Source: Nephrocerus scutellatus
Lineage: Eukaryota; Arthropoda; Insecta; Diptera; Pipunculidae
Assembly (NCBI GenBank): GCA_947095585.1
Contig: OX352761.1
Location: 248,001-312,000, forward strand
Direction of reading: 5' to 3'
DNA: 64,000 bases
Shown here: in pieces, positions 13,560 through 26,503 of the stretch
How the letters are laid out: each line of letters opens with the position of its first letter
Numbering within the stretch: the stretch's first letter is position 1
The notes under the pieces: model-generated
Databases searched by the model: none
What the model was told of the DNA's origin: nothing
The model's input: only the letters and a program-made list of their open reading frames with translations
Program-made: the position numbers and the translations under genes

Positions 13560-14125
13560 ATATTACCCTCCAACTAACCAGCATCATATAAGATTTTATT
13601 AATTGTTAAAACCGTCAAAAAGGTCTCCAAGATATTCAAATAAATTAGCAAGATCTTAAAGAAGCTATACAATTTTGCTTGCCACAAATAAGCAGATTTG
13701 AAATCTAGATGAAAAATTCGTGAATTATTGGAATCGAATGCGGTTCTCCAAGCGGGAGCCAACTTAATACATTCCTTAGTGGAACAAACATGTGATGTAA
13801 AAGCAATAACATCAGCGCACGCTGTGAGGTCACCTTTGAAGTTTTGTCAAAACAAAGAATTGATATAAATTAAGAATAGTTGGGTGACCAAAATAAAACC
13901 TTATGATACACCAATCTTCAATTTCTGAAAGGCACGGTTCGTCTCATTTTTATTAACTTTACGTTCCCTTTTTCTTTAAATATGACCTAAACCAATCATT
14001 GAACCCTAAAGTTGTGCATAACGTCTATAAAAGCAAGTCTTGGACAATCATGTCAAATGCTATAGTCAAATCTATAAATAGTGCCGCTATTGGCTAACTT
14101 TTCTTCAATTCTTCTCTTCTTCTCA
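13560..14125 (-). mobile_element. Jockey/CR1-like LINE relic, reverse transcriptase core
   Basis: Reading the minus strand from 14090 gives ALFIDLTIAFDMIVQDLLL, a stop, then LGFNDWFRSYLKKKGT. This is the RT segment around the first catalytic Asp (FIDLTKAFD in intact relatives) and the SYL..R region. Around 13870-13780 the segment YINSLF..NFKGDLTACADVIAFTS is the YADD box region with YADD mutated to CADV. The reading frame is broken by stops and shifts. The catalytic Asp of motif A is retained, but the element is dead. Confidence 0.75.
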
Positions 14126-15294
14126 ACGGCCGACAACTTACTTAAAAGATAATATTTTCAGTTCTTAACACAAGCTGCTTGTATTAATCATGCTGGAAGT
14201 AAAAGTGTCCAAGTCCACATCTTGTGTACTTTACGAATATCACAAATATCAACTTAATACACATTTGTATACAAATTGTCGCGCTATCTACTATAACAAT
14301 AAGAAATTTGTAGATGCCTCAAGAAACACAAAAAAACCAGTATTCGAAAATAAATACCTAAAACTTAATTGTTCAGTAAGTAACTATTCAAATTTGTAAT
14401 GCCACACCTCAAGCAAAGTTTAAAAAGAGAACGAGTTTTTAACTGAGCAATATTACTTAAACGAGATCCGAATGAAGCGTGATGGTCAAGGTGAACTCAA
14501 GAAATTCAAATACGATTAGTGCGTACATCTCCCATAGACAATTTTCTATGCCAATTTATGTAAATCTCATTGTACTGTAGATATATTTGGCTTAATGTTT
14601 ACATGCGTTGAATAGAAATTATAATCCTTTTAATGTGAAGACCACCACCATATTATCAATAATTTATTATGTGATGGTATCTGGTAAAGAAATCTATGCA
14701 CAATTTGTTTTTGTTTTCAGCCCACGTGGGAAAGCATTTTAATTGCTTTATTATGTTATGATAGTTGACCGGTTCAAAAAACCGCTTCCCCTCCTCCCAT
14801 CCAACGCAAAATAAAATTGGGGAAACACTTTCGATGAATATTTAAACAGCTGTCCGATAGCTCGCACTAATTTGTTTGTCTTTGTGAAATAACAACGCTA
14901 ATTAAAAGTCCACAAATTTCTCCAATTTAATTTTATATACTGTTCAAGTTTTAATGAAAGCATTCAATTGATCGAATGTTTTGTACTGCGAGTCACTACA
15001 AGACTCGTTTTTTCTCTGATATATTAGTGGGGAACATCTAATATCTAATGCATACATGTAATGCAAGTAATTTTTTTTAATACTCCTGATCCAAGTAAAC
15101 ATTCAGATACGTCAATAAATTGTAGGTTCCTTCCTTTTAACTTTAAATTTAGCTAACTAATTTTCAAGAAAATCTACAGCGAAACCATATCACACATTTG
15201 CAAGCTAATAATACTATTTTGGCAGAACGTTGCGATCCAGGGTCTAACTTCTCGCATCCACCAATGTTGTGCAGGGGATATAAAATTTAAAGCC

Positions 15295-15450
15295 ATTTTC
15301 GCAAGGCGATTTATTACTCTTAGACGTTTGTTAGACATTACCGTCACGTAGAACGGTGAAAAGTTTTTTGTCGTTTTTCTGGGATTTGAACTTTGAACTT
15401 GCCGCTCAGAAATCCAACGCTCTAACCGCTAGACTAGAGCCTAGGGGCCC
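15295..15450 (-). mobile_element. tRNA-derived SINE, inverted copy
   Basis: Reverse complement begins GGGCCCCTAGGCTCTAG, continues GCGGTTAGAGCG (A box), then GTTCAAATCCCAG (B box), then body remnants ACGGTAATGTCTAACAAACG and CTAAGAGTAA. Orientation and order match the copies at 9.6 and 31.2 kb. Confidence 0.7.
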
Positions 15451-15837
15451 AAACAGAGCAAATCTAGTGTCAATACCCGACAAAATGTTTTCATAAGTTC
15501 TCAAGCCTAGAACAACCAACGTAAAAATACTTTTGCCAACTAAATTGTGTGTTATCATCTATCCATCCATTTTCGTAAATAGCGCTTGCTAGGGCAACAA
15601 CTGAAAGAAACCACAAAAGTTTGGGTAGATGTGCTTAAGCGAGCATAAGTGTATGAAGGTTGAGGTAAAAGGCAAATTACGGATATGTAAAACACAAAAC
15701 AAATGATCGTACATCTAAATCAGTTAAAAATATCGCATAAGAGTTAGTGGGAGTCACCACGGAAAAAATAAAACTGTATCCAAAATATAGCAATGATTAA
15801 AATTATACAGTCTCGTCGTATAGTAGAACTTTATATT

Positions 15838-15839
15838 AT

Positions 15840-15890
<51 letters not shown>
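15838..15890 (+). repeat. (TAC)17 microsatellite
   Basis: Seventeen uninterrupted TAC/ACT units. The sequence immediately right (CCAAAAAACCCCACCAAATG and GAGATTTGAACTCG) contains a B-box-like element on the minus strand, so the array may be the tail of another decayed SINE. Confidence 0.9.
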
Positions 15891-16254
15891 CAAAAAACCC
15901 CACCAAATGACGAGATTTGAACTCGTTAGAGATAAACATAAAAACACATTTTTGTTAATATCTCGACTCTAACGCCATATACCAAAAAAAGGATAAAGGG
16001 ACGTTTTTTTACACATTTTTAAATGTATCTCGACATCAGCGCCACCTACCGGAAACATCAAACGAACATATACCTAGTGTGAATATGGCTTCGATACGTC
16101 CAGTGGCTTAGGCGTGATGCGATAACATACATACGCACAATAATTTTTATATATAAAGATAAATTTCGTATTCCTACCGCAAATGAAATGTCTAGAGTTA
16201 AACGTATACGTTTGTGGTCTATTTTGACTAAAAATATAGACATCTCAAACAGCT

Positions 16255-16430
16255 AATGATGGGGGCAGAAAGTGTTCTCATTGGAGATATGCATGTGTGC
16301 GACGTTTGAATAAAATCGGGATTTAGGAAGTGGATTAAAAATTGATTACAAGATTTGGCCAGCCAGCAGCAAAAAAAAACGGGTATACGCAAACAAACAA
16401 CAAACTCAGACGCGAAGTTAACATAGAGAA
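16255..16430 (+). repeat. Composite dispersed repeat, short copy without internal array
   Basis: GTTCTCATTGGAGATATGCATG, TTTGAATAAAATCGGGATTT and AGGAAGTGGATTAAAAATTG are followed by ACAAGATTTGGCCAGCCAGC and then GACGCGAAGTTAACATAGAG. The same blocks appear in the same order at 54255-54600. There the CCAGC point has expanded to a 200-base minisatellite. Confidence 0.65.
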
Positions 16431-18020
16431 TTTGAAAAAAAAATTGTGTGCAATCACAATCGAGTCAAATTGAAATAACGAAGCATACTGCAGATTAATA
16501 ATCTACTTTTAATTTCCCTCTGGAATAAAAAATCGCTGTTAATCCACGATGAAATGTCTAATCCCTAGACGAGCAGCAAGAATCAATAAAAAATTAACGG
16601 ATTGATTCGAGCAAATACGAAAATAGATAATAACAAGCCAAGAAGAAAAGAGAAATTATTCAGAACAATAAAATACAATCCAACCTATAAAGAAGCAAAA
16701 TTCAATTAAATCATTAGAACCCCTTGTGAATGGAAATTGGATTTGTGTATTTCAACATTTGCACTACAATTAGTAAAATTATATAATTTACGAATGTATA
16801 CAGGGTGACACAGAAAATTCGATTTGTATCGGAATAGTTCTGTTAACTTTTGTTACATTCCATGTAAGGGCAATAAGATACTCCTTCCTTGTCGTACATA
16901 GACAAATGTTAATTATTACATTTACTCGAACTGTATATAAGTAGGTCATCATTGAAAGTAAAACCTACTGTATCTATAAAATGTGTCTTAGTTTTTTTTG
17001 CCACATTTGGGGTAAATATATTTGAAAAAAAATATGTGCCAGAAATTAAGTTAAGGAAAAAACCGATAAAATCTAATTTTCAATTAATTTTAAGCAAACG
17101 AATGAGCTGCTGCATGCTCGATGTATAGTATGTATAGTTTGCACAATAAGTCACACCCAAAAAAATTATCGCACCATCGACCTTTCTCAAACAATAACAC
17201 TGAAGCAATGACTCTGCACTACACAAAGATCCACGACAAATCCGTAATTTCATCCAGTCTCTCTATCAGACTAATCCATTGGTTTTTACGATTTAATTCA
17301 TATAAAGATTTCTTTTTTACTAAAATGGATTTTAAATAATCTCTCATTAAAAATCTTAATTTTAATTCAATTCACACTTACATGCAGCATATGTACACTA
17401 TTATAGACGTACGAATCGTAGTATAAAGCCGAAAGTGCCCTACCCTCAATTAGTGATACGATTAATAAAACAATCAACATGGGGGGACGTACTCTTATTA
17501 ACCAAATTTACACCTTGCAATTGATTAAATCATCGAGAAAACATTAAATTTTATTACTGCAAAAAACTCTTAAGCAGTACCCAAATGGAAATAATAGCAA
17601 CTTGCATCATTCGGATATGCCGAGGGAAAAAAAGTGGAAAAAGGAAGAAAAAAAAGGAAAAAAATCCACTTAATTTCAACTCAATTGCATTGGAAACAGA
17701 AATCATTCATTACAACTAAAGAACGTGTACCTTGAAAAATTAGCAGCAACAGTAAAAAGCACAGTGTATATGCTTCTTTTACGTATTACCCTTAAAAAGT
17801 ATTACTTCGGATAGCTGCTTTAAAAATTTAAAGAAAGTATGCCCGAAAATGGTTACAAGGAATGAATGTGAATCTTTTCAATTTTAAACTAAGATCGTAA
17901 CCGTAATGATTATGACAGCAGGAGATTTTAGGTAGGGCAAACCAAAAATCTGCTGTATTTTCCAAGCATTAAAAAATTAACAGAATTGGAGTCATTACGG
18001 TTCCCTGTGGCATACCGTTC

Positions 18021-18045
18021 TATATATATATATATATATATATAT
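18021..18045. repeat. (TA)n microsatellite
   Basis: Twelve TA units directly abutting the headless SINE at 18046. Confidence 0.9.
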
Positions 18046-18235
18046 GCATACGGTGTCCCACCTCTCGCGAATGTGTGACAAACGTTCCGAGAGTAATCAC
18101 TTGTCACGGTAAGCTTCTCACAATTCGCCGTTTGGATCCAGCCTTAAATTGTAGGTTCCTTCCATTTCCATTTGTGTCCAAAAATATTCACGCACAACAC
18201 AAATGGAATATAATTATTATTAAGTCCAAAATAGA
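18046..18235 (+). mobile_element. SINE body without the tRNA head
   Basis: GTGTCCCACCTCTCGCGAATG, then CAAACGTTCCGAGAGTAATCA, CTTGTCACGGTAAGCTTCT and GCCGTTTGGATCC match the body of the 9.6-kb SINE, ending in an AATTATTATTAAG tail. The tRNA head is replaced by an (AT)n run at 18021-18045. The copy is therefore 5' truncated, or the head was lost by microsatellite expansion. Confidence 0.65.
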
Positions 18236-18249
18236 ATTATTTATATTCC

Positions 18250-18485
18250 ATTTATATGACGCGTGTCACGTTTCGCGTGTGGCGCGTGTGATGGTTTGAA
18301 ATCGCGCCATTTTCTCGTTTTTTTAGTTTCTTTTAACCACCTTCCGCACGACCTAGAGGGATGAAATTTTGTGAGCGGCTCAATGTCAAGGGCCAATTTG
18401 AATATCCTGCGTTTGACACGTGTCGGGAGTCGCGTGTGTGGCGTAATAGCCCCGACCTCAGAAACAAATATTTTGGTGATTATAA
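18250..18485 (+). repeat. CpG-rich dispersed repeat, about 1.5 units
   Basis: GACGCGTGTCACGTTTCGCG at 18258 and GACACGTGTCGGGAGTCGCG at 18415 are equivalent points of a ~157-base unit. Between them lies TTTTAACCACCTTCCGCACG then ACCTAGAGGGATGAAATTTTG. It matches 53940-54190. Its CpG density stands out in this AT-rich window. Confidence 0.65.
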
Positions 18486-18769
18486 CCAAATAATAAACGA
18501 CTGTGTGGCATGTAAAAACGTTCGATAAACAAGTGTTAACATACCAATTGGAAGATACTGTCTAAACAGTTTACAATGGAATAGTAGCACTTCAACATGG
18601 TGTTAACTGTATGAGATCTGCTTGAAATCGGGACCGTTGGCCGAAGCCCACATGTTGTGCTTATTATGATTTCTTTTTTGTTAATTAATACCCTAGCCTA
18701 TGTGGCAGATACTGCGACTTCTAAAGATCTATTGTATCTTAGTGTTTGTTTATTCTAAGAGACGTACCA

Positions 18770-19700
18770 ACTTCCTATTGAACAATAGTAAATCCTTGGT
18801 GGAATTTCTCAACTCCGCTGTCGAACATATTTCCTTGTGAAAGATGGCGTCTCCTTAACCAAAGTAATTCTTGACATTCACAGAAAATGTGCTCGTATGA
18901 CTCTTCATCTTCCGAGAAGAACCTACATTCTGTTTCTGAGCCCACACTAATTTTTTTAAGGTGATATCGCAAGCCATAATGACCTGTTAGAGAACTCACC
19001 AGCTTCCGAATGCTATCCCTATTAAAATTAAGGATTTCCTTGTATGAAAAGGGCCTGATTATTTGTTTGGATTACCTAAGCCCCGGGACATTTTCCCAGT
19101 GGGCCAGACTAAGTTTGTCTTCCCTTTATCAGTGCTGTGGCGGCAGTCCAGTTGACACCACAGGTGTCAGTCCTTAGAACGGAGATTCTGAGCCAGCCCT
19201 TGCTAGTTCATCTGCAAATTCGTTCCCAGCAATTCCCTGATGACCAGAGACCCAACTTGTTGTGTCTGGCAAGAGATTGTAGTGCATCGTAACAGTTTTT
19301 GACCGATATCGAGTCTATTAAATTAGACGACAGCGCTTTAACTGCTGCCAGGCTATCTCAAAAGATATATATTCTAGCGGCTTACATTCCCTTATTAGGT
19401 TTAATCCCGGCCGGCGTGGATCTCAATGGCATGGAGTTCCACCTTGAAAACCGAGGGACTTTTTCCCATTGGTATCGAGACTTTGGTGTTTGGTCCAAAG
19501 ACACAAAGACTCCAACTTCAGGTTTCATCTTTGATCCATCTATGAACCAGATCCAATCTCTAGCGTCCAGTACCGGAACACCACTGCAACAGACCAACAT
19601 ATGATGATGAAGTAAATCCCTATTATCACTTTTTTTGCTGATTTTGTTGCTTAACTGGAAGACTTTCTGCTTTTCAGATACCGTATGTATTGCTGTTTGG
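18770..19700 (-). mobile_element. RNase-H-bearing LINE relic, family B, 3' portion
   Basis: On the minus strand, 19560-19500 reads DWIWFIDGSKMKPEVGVF (RNase H first Asp), and 19380-19320 reads IYIF.DSLAAVKALSSNLID (second Asp). Then 19010-18780 reads LTGHYGLRYHLKKISVGSET, followed by ECRFFSEDEESYEHIFCECQ, the C-terminal zinc-knuckle-like end. The piece from 19090 to 18900 is clearly homologous to 48780-48960 on the plus strand (GLRYHL / GLRFHL, ETECRF / DAECRF). This defines a second LINE family present twice in the window. Multiple stops. Confidence 0.75.
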
Positions 19701-20436
19701 CTTCCTGGTCTTCCTTATAGAACTATGAGTCACTAAATTTTTTTTTATGCATTATTTTTATATAAAATATTGATCATTGAAAAAACGTGAAAAGCATTGA
19801 GTCATATGCCATCCAATAGTATGACTGAAATAAATAAAAAAGTCCAGTTCATCGAATGCTTGACATTTTATGTCCGACTCAAAAAGTAGTAAGGTTTGTT
19901 TCTGATTTTAAAAATTGTGTAAGCTAAAATCTTTTTAAAAAAATCGTCTTTTAGAAAAAAATTTTCAAAAAGAACTAGGATCTTTAAGGTTACACTCTCT
20001 TGAATTAGGGTCACTTTCAAGCGTGCTGATAAAATGTAAAAGATATAATGTTCAATGTTAATATAGGAGCAACTAAAGGTAGCCCAATAAGACATTTCCT
20101 TTTTAATTGATGTCCACTTCGTTTGGAGAATCATCAGACTTCTTAATGGAAAGCTTTCTCTAGTTTTTCGAATAATTTTCAATTGTAATTTAGGCAGTCA
20201 ATTAAGACAAATAATTTTTATAAGACTTTATATTGTTGTCCATAAAATATATGCTGGAGTACTCTGTCTACGGTATGCAGATGAATTGGCAGTAGGTAAC
20301 TGTCAGATTATCAGATTTTTTGACTTAATGTTTCATCAAAGAATTCACTTGTCCCAGGCCTATAGATTCTAGCGAGAATTCGTATTGTACTTGTTATAAT
20401 TTTGCACACCATTTGAAGTGACCCACAATTAATACT

Positions 20437-20550
20437 CTCGGAAATTTATCAGACATTTGCGAAAGGTGGTATTGTGAAAAAGATTTTTGGTATTTTTCTG
20501 GGCTTCGAATTTTGAACCACTTACCACTAGAGTCGTGCAAACAAGTACAA
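20437..20550 (-). mobile_element. tRNA-derived SINE, short inverted copy
   Basis: Reverse complement shows CTAGTGGTAAGTGGTTCAAAA with a B-box-like element, AAATACCAAAAATC, CACAATACCACCTTTCGCAAA and TGTCTGATAAATTTCCGAGAG. This is the same order of blocks as the other SINE copies. Most of the tRNA head is missing. Confidence 0.55.
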
Positions 20551-21821
20551 AAAATATTTAACTCAAAATTCATAATTTACTCTGCACAACTTTACTATAT
20601 AAACAGTTGAAAATACAATAAAAAATAACCTATAACTTAAAAGTGTGTTAATTACATTTTAAACAAATTAATGTTTGATTAATTATCATGCAGTGTTGGC
20701 TACACTAAATGAAAAAACACATCGCAGCGGCAGCCCATCAAATCAACTTTCATATCATGATGCATTTCATATTCTTATGCGCAAGCGTACATGATAATTA
20801 CAAAGATTTTTGCTGCTCAGTTTTTTCTTCGGTCGAACAAAGAAGCGATCACAATCGTCTCAAAGCTCTAATCTTTCTCTCATTATTGACCTCTTTGCAC
20901 AGAGACTTTGTAGCACACACATTCATTACATATTACTGTACCGTTATGTTGTTATTGTTTCAAATTACTTTGGGATGAATAAACACTTTTCGGGAAGACA
21001 CTAAACGAACCTGTTTTAAAAATGATGGTGTACCTCATGTGTAAAATTTCGTTCGATTTATGTGCTTCACTAATGGCATTCAGAGCTACTCTTAACAGCT
21101 TTTATGAAGAAAAAAAAACATTAACATACTTGTACATAAGTAAATGTAGTTTTCCGTTTATTTTGTATACAGCATTGTTGGTGCTCCAAATTTGCAAGAT
21201 CGGAAATGTGGTTATTGCTTAAGAAGAGTAAGATAATTTTTTAATGATGCTCTATTGAGGGTTAAGTGACCATCGAGAAGATGTGACATTTTCTCGGTCG
21301 TACTCTTTTTTCTAAGCAGTTTGCTGAAAAGTAGGCGAACTTTCTTAAACAAATTACAAAAAAAAAACGCCGTACACCACCTAATGACTTTGTTTGCAAA
21401 TTGAGAACGGGGAGATTTTTTAATGTTCTGTTGTCGCTGCCAATTACCATGAATATTCTGTGACATTTATTGATCTTGGTGTACTGGAAGAACACGCTGT
21501 TTGCTTTCACTTTGCCTCCTCAGCGCTTGTTTAGCCTTGCAATAAAGATGAGTTATCTCGTAATTGGAATGAGTGTGATGATTTTCCCAATTAGGAAGAG
21601 TTTTGTGTCATTGTAAATTCTAAGTTTCAGAGTTACTGGAATACTATTATCTTTATCATTTAACGAAAGGCTTAGTTGTATTGTCAAATATCAGATGAAT
21701 TCGTGGTTTTACGTACCCGATGAGTAATTTATAGAATTTACGGGCACATAAGCCCCTGTAGGATGTGTCGTTGCTCGGGTATATGGGTTTCCTAACCGGA
21801 AATGCATTGCCATCTGCTACA

Positions 21822-22278
21822 CACATCCAGGGCCCAGGAGAAGAGGCACTCAGCATTGAACTGCCATGGGATAGACGAATCTATACATGAGTGCATCTAC
21901 GCTGCAGACTCCCACGGGATAAGCGTTATCTGCACATGCGAAGTTGATGCGCCAATGACTTCCATGACAGGAATTAACCCAGTACTGTACTGCCTTTTTC
22001 CCAAAAAATTCATTCAACGTCCATAAAAAATAGGTAATCCTTTTTTGTTTGTTTCGGATAGGATAGTGGCATGTGTGACGTTTCCACTTTTTCCAATCTA
22101 CCGTCTTGCTTGTTACTACGGTAACAAAAAGGTTGGTGGTGAAATGGTTTAGACAAACACAATGCAACAGTTGGCTTTATATTCCACATCCAGGAACCGG
22201 GAAAAGAGGCACTCAGCACTAAACTGCCATGGGATAGACGAATCTATACATGACCGCATCTACGCTGCAGACTCCCGT
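21822..22278 (+). repeat. Pair of ~94-base direct repeats 363 bases apart
   Basis: CACATCCAGG...AAGAGGCACTCAGCA...CTGCCATGGGATAGACGAAT...CATCTACGCTGCAGACTCCC occurs at 21822-21915 and again at 22184-22278 with a few substitutions. The spacer (21916-22183) shows no coding similarity I recognise. It may be a partial segmental duplication or the remains of a mobile element with terminal direct repeats. Confidence 0.7.
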
Positions 22279-24400
22279 TTCGTTTAGAAGAAAAGGCCAA
22301 CCTTAGCATTAACGTGCGTTTATGACAATTTGACAACTTAACAATATAAAAATAAACATAAGTAAAAATAAACATTTAAAAGCAACATAATGTTATGTAA
22401 AACATTATAAAAAAGAATAAAATTTTGCATACACTTCGAATTCAACAGTGAACGAGTATATGGCTAGCTCTAACAGTTTAAATTTAATATATGTATATTG
22501 TATCTGTTATAAAGTGCCATGAATGTTTTGACAAAATCTCCTATTCAAATTCAGTTGTTTTTATCGTTTTATTTTGTTCGAATGATATTACCAAGCGAAA
22601 ACAAATTCAACACTCAACACACTCCTCAGAAGAGAGAACCGTTATCTACTTTATTTAATGATTAATGGGTCAACAAGAATTTACGTTGTATCTTTAGGAT
22701 GTTGATTTGTGAACGAAAACTTTGTATCTGTATGTGTGAACAGAACTGTGACTGGGCCGGTTAAATTGGGCTCAACAGAGAATCAAATCTCAAGCTGTCG
22801 ATTTCAAGCTGAACTAGATTTTATCTGAAATATTCACATGAAAATTAAGCAGCTGATGTAGGCGACAATTTGGAGATACATTATGTACAATATCATGTAA
22901 TCTTATTATTGCAGCGTAGAAGCGAAATTTTATCAAATAAACTGTCAAATATTTTACTACGAACAACCAGTAAATTATTGTTGCTACCCGGAATTTTTTT
23001 TTCAAATTTTTTTATGGTACCGAACCAAAAATACATAAAGATTTAAATAAAAGATTTTATATCACACCGAACATTATCCCCGGTAATGGCACTAAGTGGA
23101 TAGCGGCGGATGTTTTAGCATTTTATTGGCGTGTGCGCAGCGACAATAAATCAATCAGACTTGATATTAACCTGCTTGACGAAACGTTATCTCAAGCCGC
23201 ATTTTTTGTTTCAAAATTTAAATGGGAAAGAAAGTTTAATTTTCGTTACGGATTTATGTTTTCTTTTACTACATATAATATACAACCATGTTTAAATATA
23301 TTATAATTTATTATCCAATATTGATTCAACTTTAAAAGTGAATAAAATTGTCGTTGAAACCTTATCTAAGACTCTAAGCTTTAAGAAATTACTTTTTCTT
23401 TGCAAAAAAAACCCTGGCCAAAAACCACCACCGTGAGGCACTGCATATTTCATGTATTTCATAATCGTATGCATTAGGGATTAGGCAACATAAAAATCAA
23501 AACGAAACTTTTACTTTTTTTTTATCGATTAGACCATTAGAGTTGCCAAAGTATTGCAGTTAATATATGTATATGTATTCCGTTATTAATCAAATCTTTG
23601 AAAAGATCGGAGTACATCTATAGAAAATATCATCTATACTTTATTTTAATAAAAAATGTACCTTAAATTCTTGATGATGGGTTGATATGAATTCCATTTT
23701 GAACCACACGTAAAAAACTCCTTAGATTGTGTTGATGAAAAATGATATTTTCTGTTTGAGAAAAGGGAAAAGTTCCACTACATATTAAGCGCTTTCCATC
23801 CAATATTAATAAATCCTTTGTTGATGAATCGTTAGTACCATTTCACGGTCGTTTAGTGATTTTTTCACTTATGTAGATACTTTTCAAGAAACTTGTGTAT
23901 CAACAGAACAAACACCTTTTACATTATTTTGTCACTGACACAATGTCATAAGCAGACCCCAACCCTGTAGTTATAAATTTACTCTGCCACTCTTTTGGTT
24001 AATTGGGCTGTTTTTTTTATCAAACAGCTGCAGCAGATGTCAAATGCAATGAAGTTGCAGAAACGAAGAAGACGACCATCGTACACACTTTTTGCTTCTA
24101 CATCAAATCGTCAACGCGCACTTTTCACTGACCCCAATCGCAAAGATGATGGTGGTTGTAGGTACTTGTTAGACACGCTTTTGAGTATTTTGTTTATGAT
24201 GTTGATGCCGCGCGACCCGTATCTATGTTTATTATAAAGATGCAAAAAACTTTTTAGTTTTTGTACTCAAATATTGCCAACGAAAGAAAGAAAAAGTTTG
24301 CTACTGTCGGCTTTGCATTGCAGGTAAGGAAAACAACAACATTGAAAGTGAATTTTCCACATTTAATATTCTCTCATGGATTTGTGCATTAATGGAATTG

Positions 24401-24430
24401 CAACAACAACAACAACAACAACAACAGCAG
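24401..24430 (+). repeat. (CAA)n microsatellite
   Basis: Nine to ten CAA units ending in CAGCAG. No surrounding coding frame is convincing. Confidence 0.85.
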
Positions 24431-25466
24431 TCAAATGTTGAAAAATTATTTGCTTCCGGAGAACATCGACAATGTGTGCTGTTCTCGGTGTCTTTCTGAT
24501 TGTTCGGTCAACACCGTCATGCACCAATAACTTTTTCTTACTCTGCATTCCATTTTGCTGTCATTTTTATTTAAATTTATTGGCAATTGTTTATACTCTA
24601 TTCTGGTTTATACTTTGCGGGAAAATCCCAGTATAAGATGACACTTGAAAAAAGCTAACAAATTGGACAAAAAAATTGGTAAGCATTTAAAGAAAATGAT
24701 GTCAACATTTCTTATTGCGAATTGCATCTTTACATTACATTACAATTTTCGTTATTGTTGTCATTCGAAAAACAATAATCTTTCACATCATGACTCTTAA
24801 TGATTGTTTGATTTATCGAGACATGTATCTATGCATATGAAGAAGACGAATGTAAAATATCTTAGCATATAAAGTGACTCGCGAATATATCAGACTTACT
24901 CATCGCTAATAGCTTAGTTCTCGGATAATCATCTCTGACTAATCGTTCGATTAAACGAGCAGAATTATCTTAATGACGAATTCGGAAGCAATTTGGCATG
25001 CAGCGTAATTTTAAATTTCAGGATTAATTTTACGAAAGATATTATGCTTTTTGGATACCATAAAGTTTAGTATAGAATAGGATTGTTATAAATATAATTA
25101 AATTTCCAGATCTAAAGTACAATTAGTGAAGAACACAGTAAAATTCAGTAATGGAATAAAAGACAAGAAGAATTGAAGTTGAAGACGGTCCTATCCAATC
25201 CTAATGTATTTAATTATACTCGTAAGAAGATGCAATGTGGCAGGGACGAGATTGGCTTGTTATAAAAGGTACTGAACTGTTGTAGGTAACAAACATTTCT
25301 GATTCGTTTTGTTGTTTAAATTAAGTTTTTTTTTAAAACTGTGAATCTCTAGAATTCTTCTGCTAAATCGTACTACGATGCTGATTAAAAAGTCAGAACC
25401 CTTCAGCTGTTACTGGAAATTGTTCTTATATGCTCTTTGAATGATGAGCTGGTATTACTTGGTTGG

Positions 25467-25469
<3 letters not shown>

Positions 25470-25519
<50 letters not shown>
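25470..25519. repeat. (AT)25 microsatellite
   Basis: About 50 bases of uninterrupted AT, about 40 bases before the LINE relic at 25.56 kb. Confidence 0.9.
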
Positions 25520-25520
<1 letters not shown>

Positions 25521-25559
25521 TACTAAGTTGTGTTATTTAATAAAAATTTAGCATTACTG

Positions 25560-26503
25560 ATGATAAGTGTAAGAGTCTTGATATGATCGAACAACTGCTA
25601 ATGAAAAATATTACACAGACAGGTCTAATGACTGATGACGGTGTCGGCAGAGGTGTTTTCTCACAAAAGCTAAATCTTAGCCTCTCTTTCCGTCTTCCAA
25701 ATCACTGTAGTGTTTTCCAGGCAATTATTGTGAATTATTATGGCAATCAGTGAAGCCTTGTCTTGGCTGAAGAGATACCTCATATCCGCTAAGGATATCC
25801 GTATATTCTCGGATAGCCAAGCTGCACTGATATCTCTGGAACCAGTCTCCACAAGTTCAATTTTAGCCCTTAACTGCCGTTCATCTCTCGTGGAGATGGC
25901 GGAGCAGTTCAATATCCACCTGTGTTGGGTGCCGCGGCACAAAGACATTCCGGGTAACTGTATGACTGACGAACTCGCCAAGCAAGGAACTACACTACCC
26001 TTCTTACCTGAATATGGTTCCATATTCACCCCAATCACTACATGCAAATTCTTGTTAAAGCGAGATGCTAACTAACTGTAGGTGGTCAAACGGTGCAACT
26101 TGCATAGCGAAAAAACAGATCTGGCCCAAGCTGGATCCGAAACGTGTCATCACTGGACCCTGTCTCATAGGCAGGCATGCATCGAGACTGGGAGTCTTTT
26201 CGAATGACTTCTGCAGAAGCTACATGGATAAGGAGGAGGAGGAGATCACCGGCTATCTTCTCTGCACTTGTCCAGTCCTCTCCAAAAGGTGCAAACTCTA
26301 TATGGAAGCTTTCTTCTACAACAACACTAATGATCTCATCAACATTGACATTGGTAGTCTCCTACGCTTCATACAAAGCTCTAATTGGTTCATCGAGTAG
26401 GTGGAAGGAATTTTTCCTGATCCGTGTGGTATCCCAATGGATCATTACTGGTCTAAGTGTGTCGGTTCCACTGACAGCCACCTTAACATAACTTAACCTA
26501 ACC
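25560..26503 (+). mobile_element. LOA/I-like LINE relic, RNase H and 3' end
   Basis: From 25634 the frame reads DGVGRGVFSQKLNLSLSF, then LPNHCSVFQA. The open stretch 25740-26075 contains IRIFSDSQAALISLEPVSTS and HLCWVPRHKDIPGNCMTDEL, with the final RNase H Asp preserved but the usual PGH changed to PRH. After a frameshift, 26160-26400 encodes the C-terminal cysteine/histidine segment (LIGRHASRLGVF, then EEITGYLLCTCPVL) and ends RFIQSSNWFIE. The 3'UTR (CCCAATGGATCATTACTGGTCTAAGTG) is shared with the copy ending at 42.84 kb. The tail is a diverged TTAACCTAACC run ending near 26503. Confidence 0.85.

Larger units (their letters stand above)
14126..18020. other. No gene recognised between the listed repeats
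   Basis: AT-rich DNA between the SINE (15.3-15.45), the TAC array (15.84) and the composite repeat (16.26). ACAGGGTGACACAGAAAATTC at 16800 resembles nothing I can name. The frames are short and random-looking. Confidence 0.35.
19701..25469. other. No gene recognised apart from a SINE, direct repeats and a CAA tract
   Basis: The DNA is AT-rich. Open frames up to ~105 codons around 19870-22200 contain no family signature and overlap on opposite strands. I treat them as chance. Confidence 0.35.
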
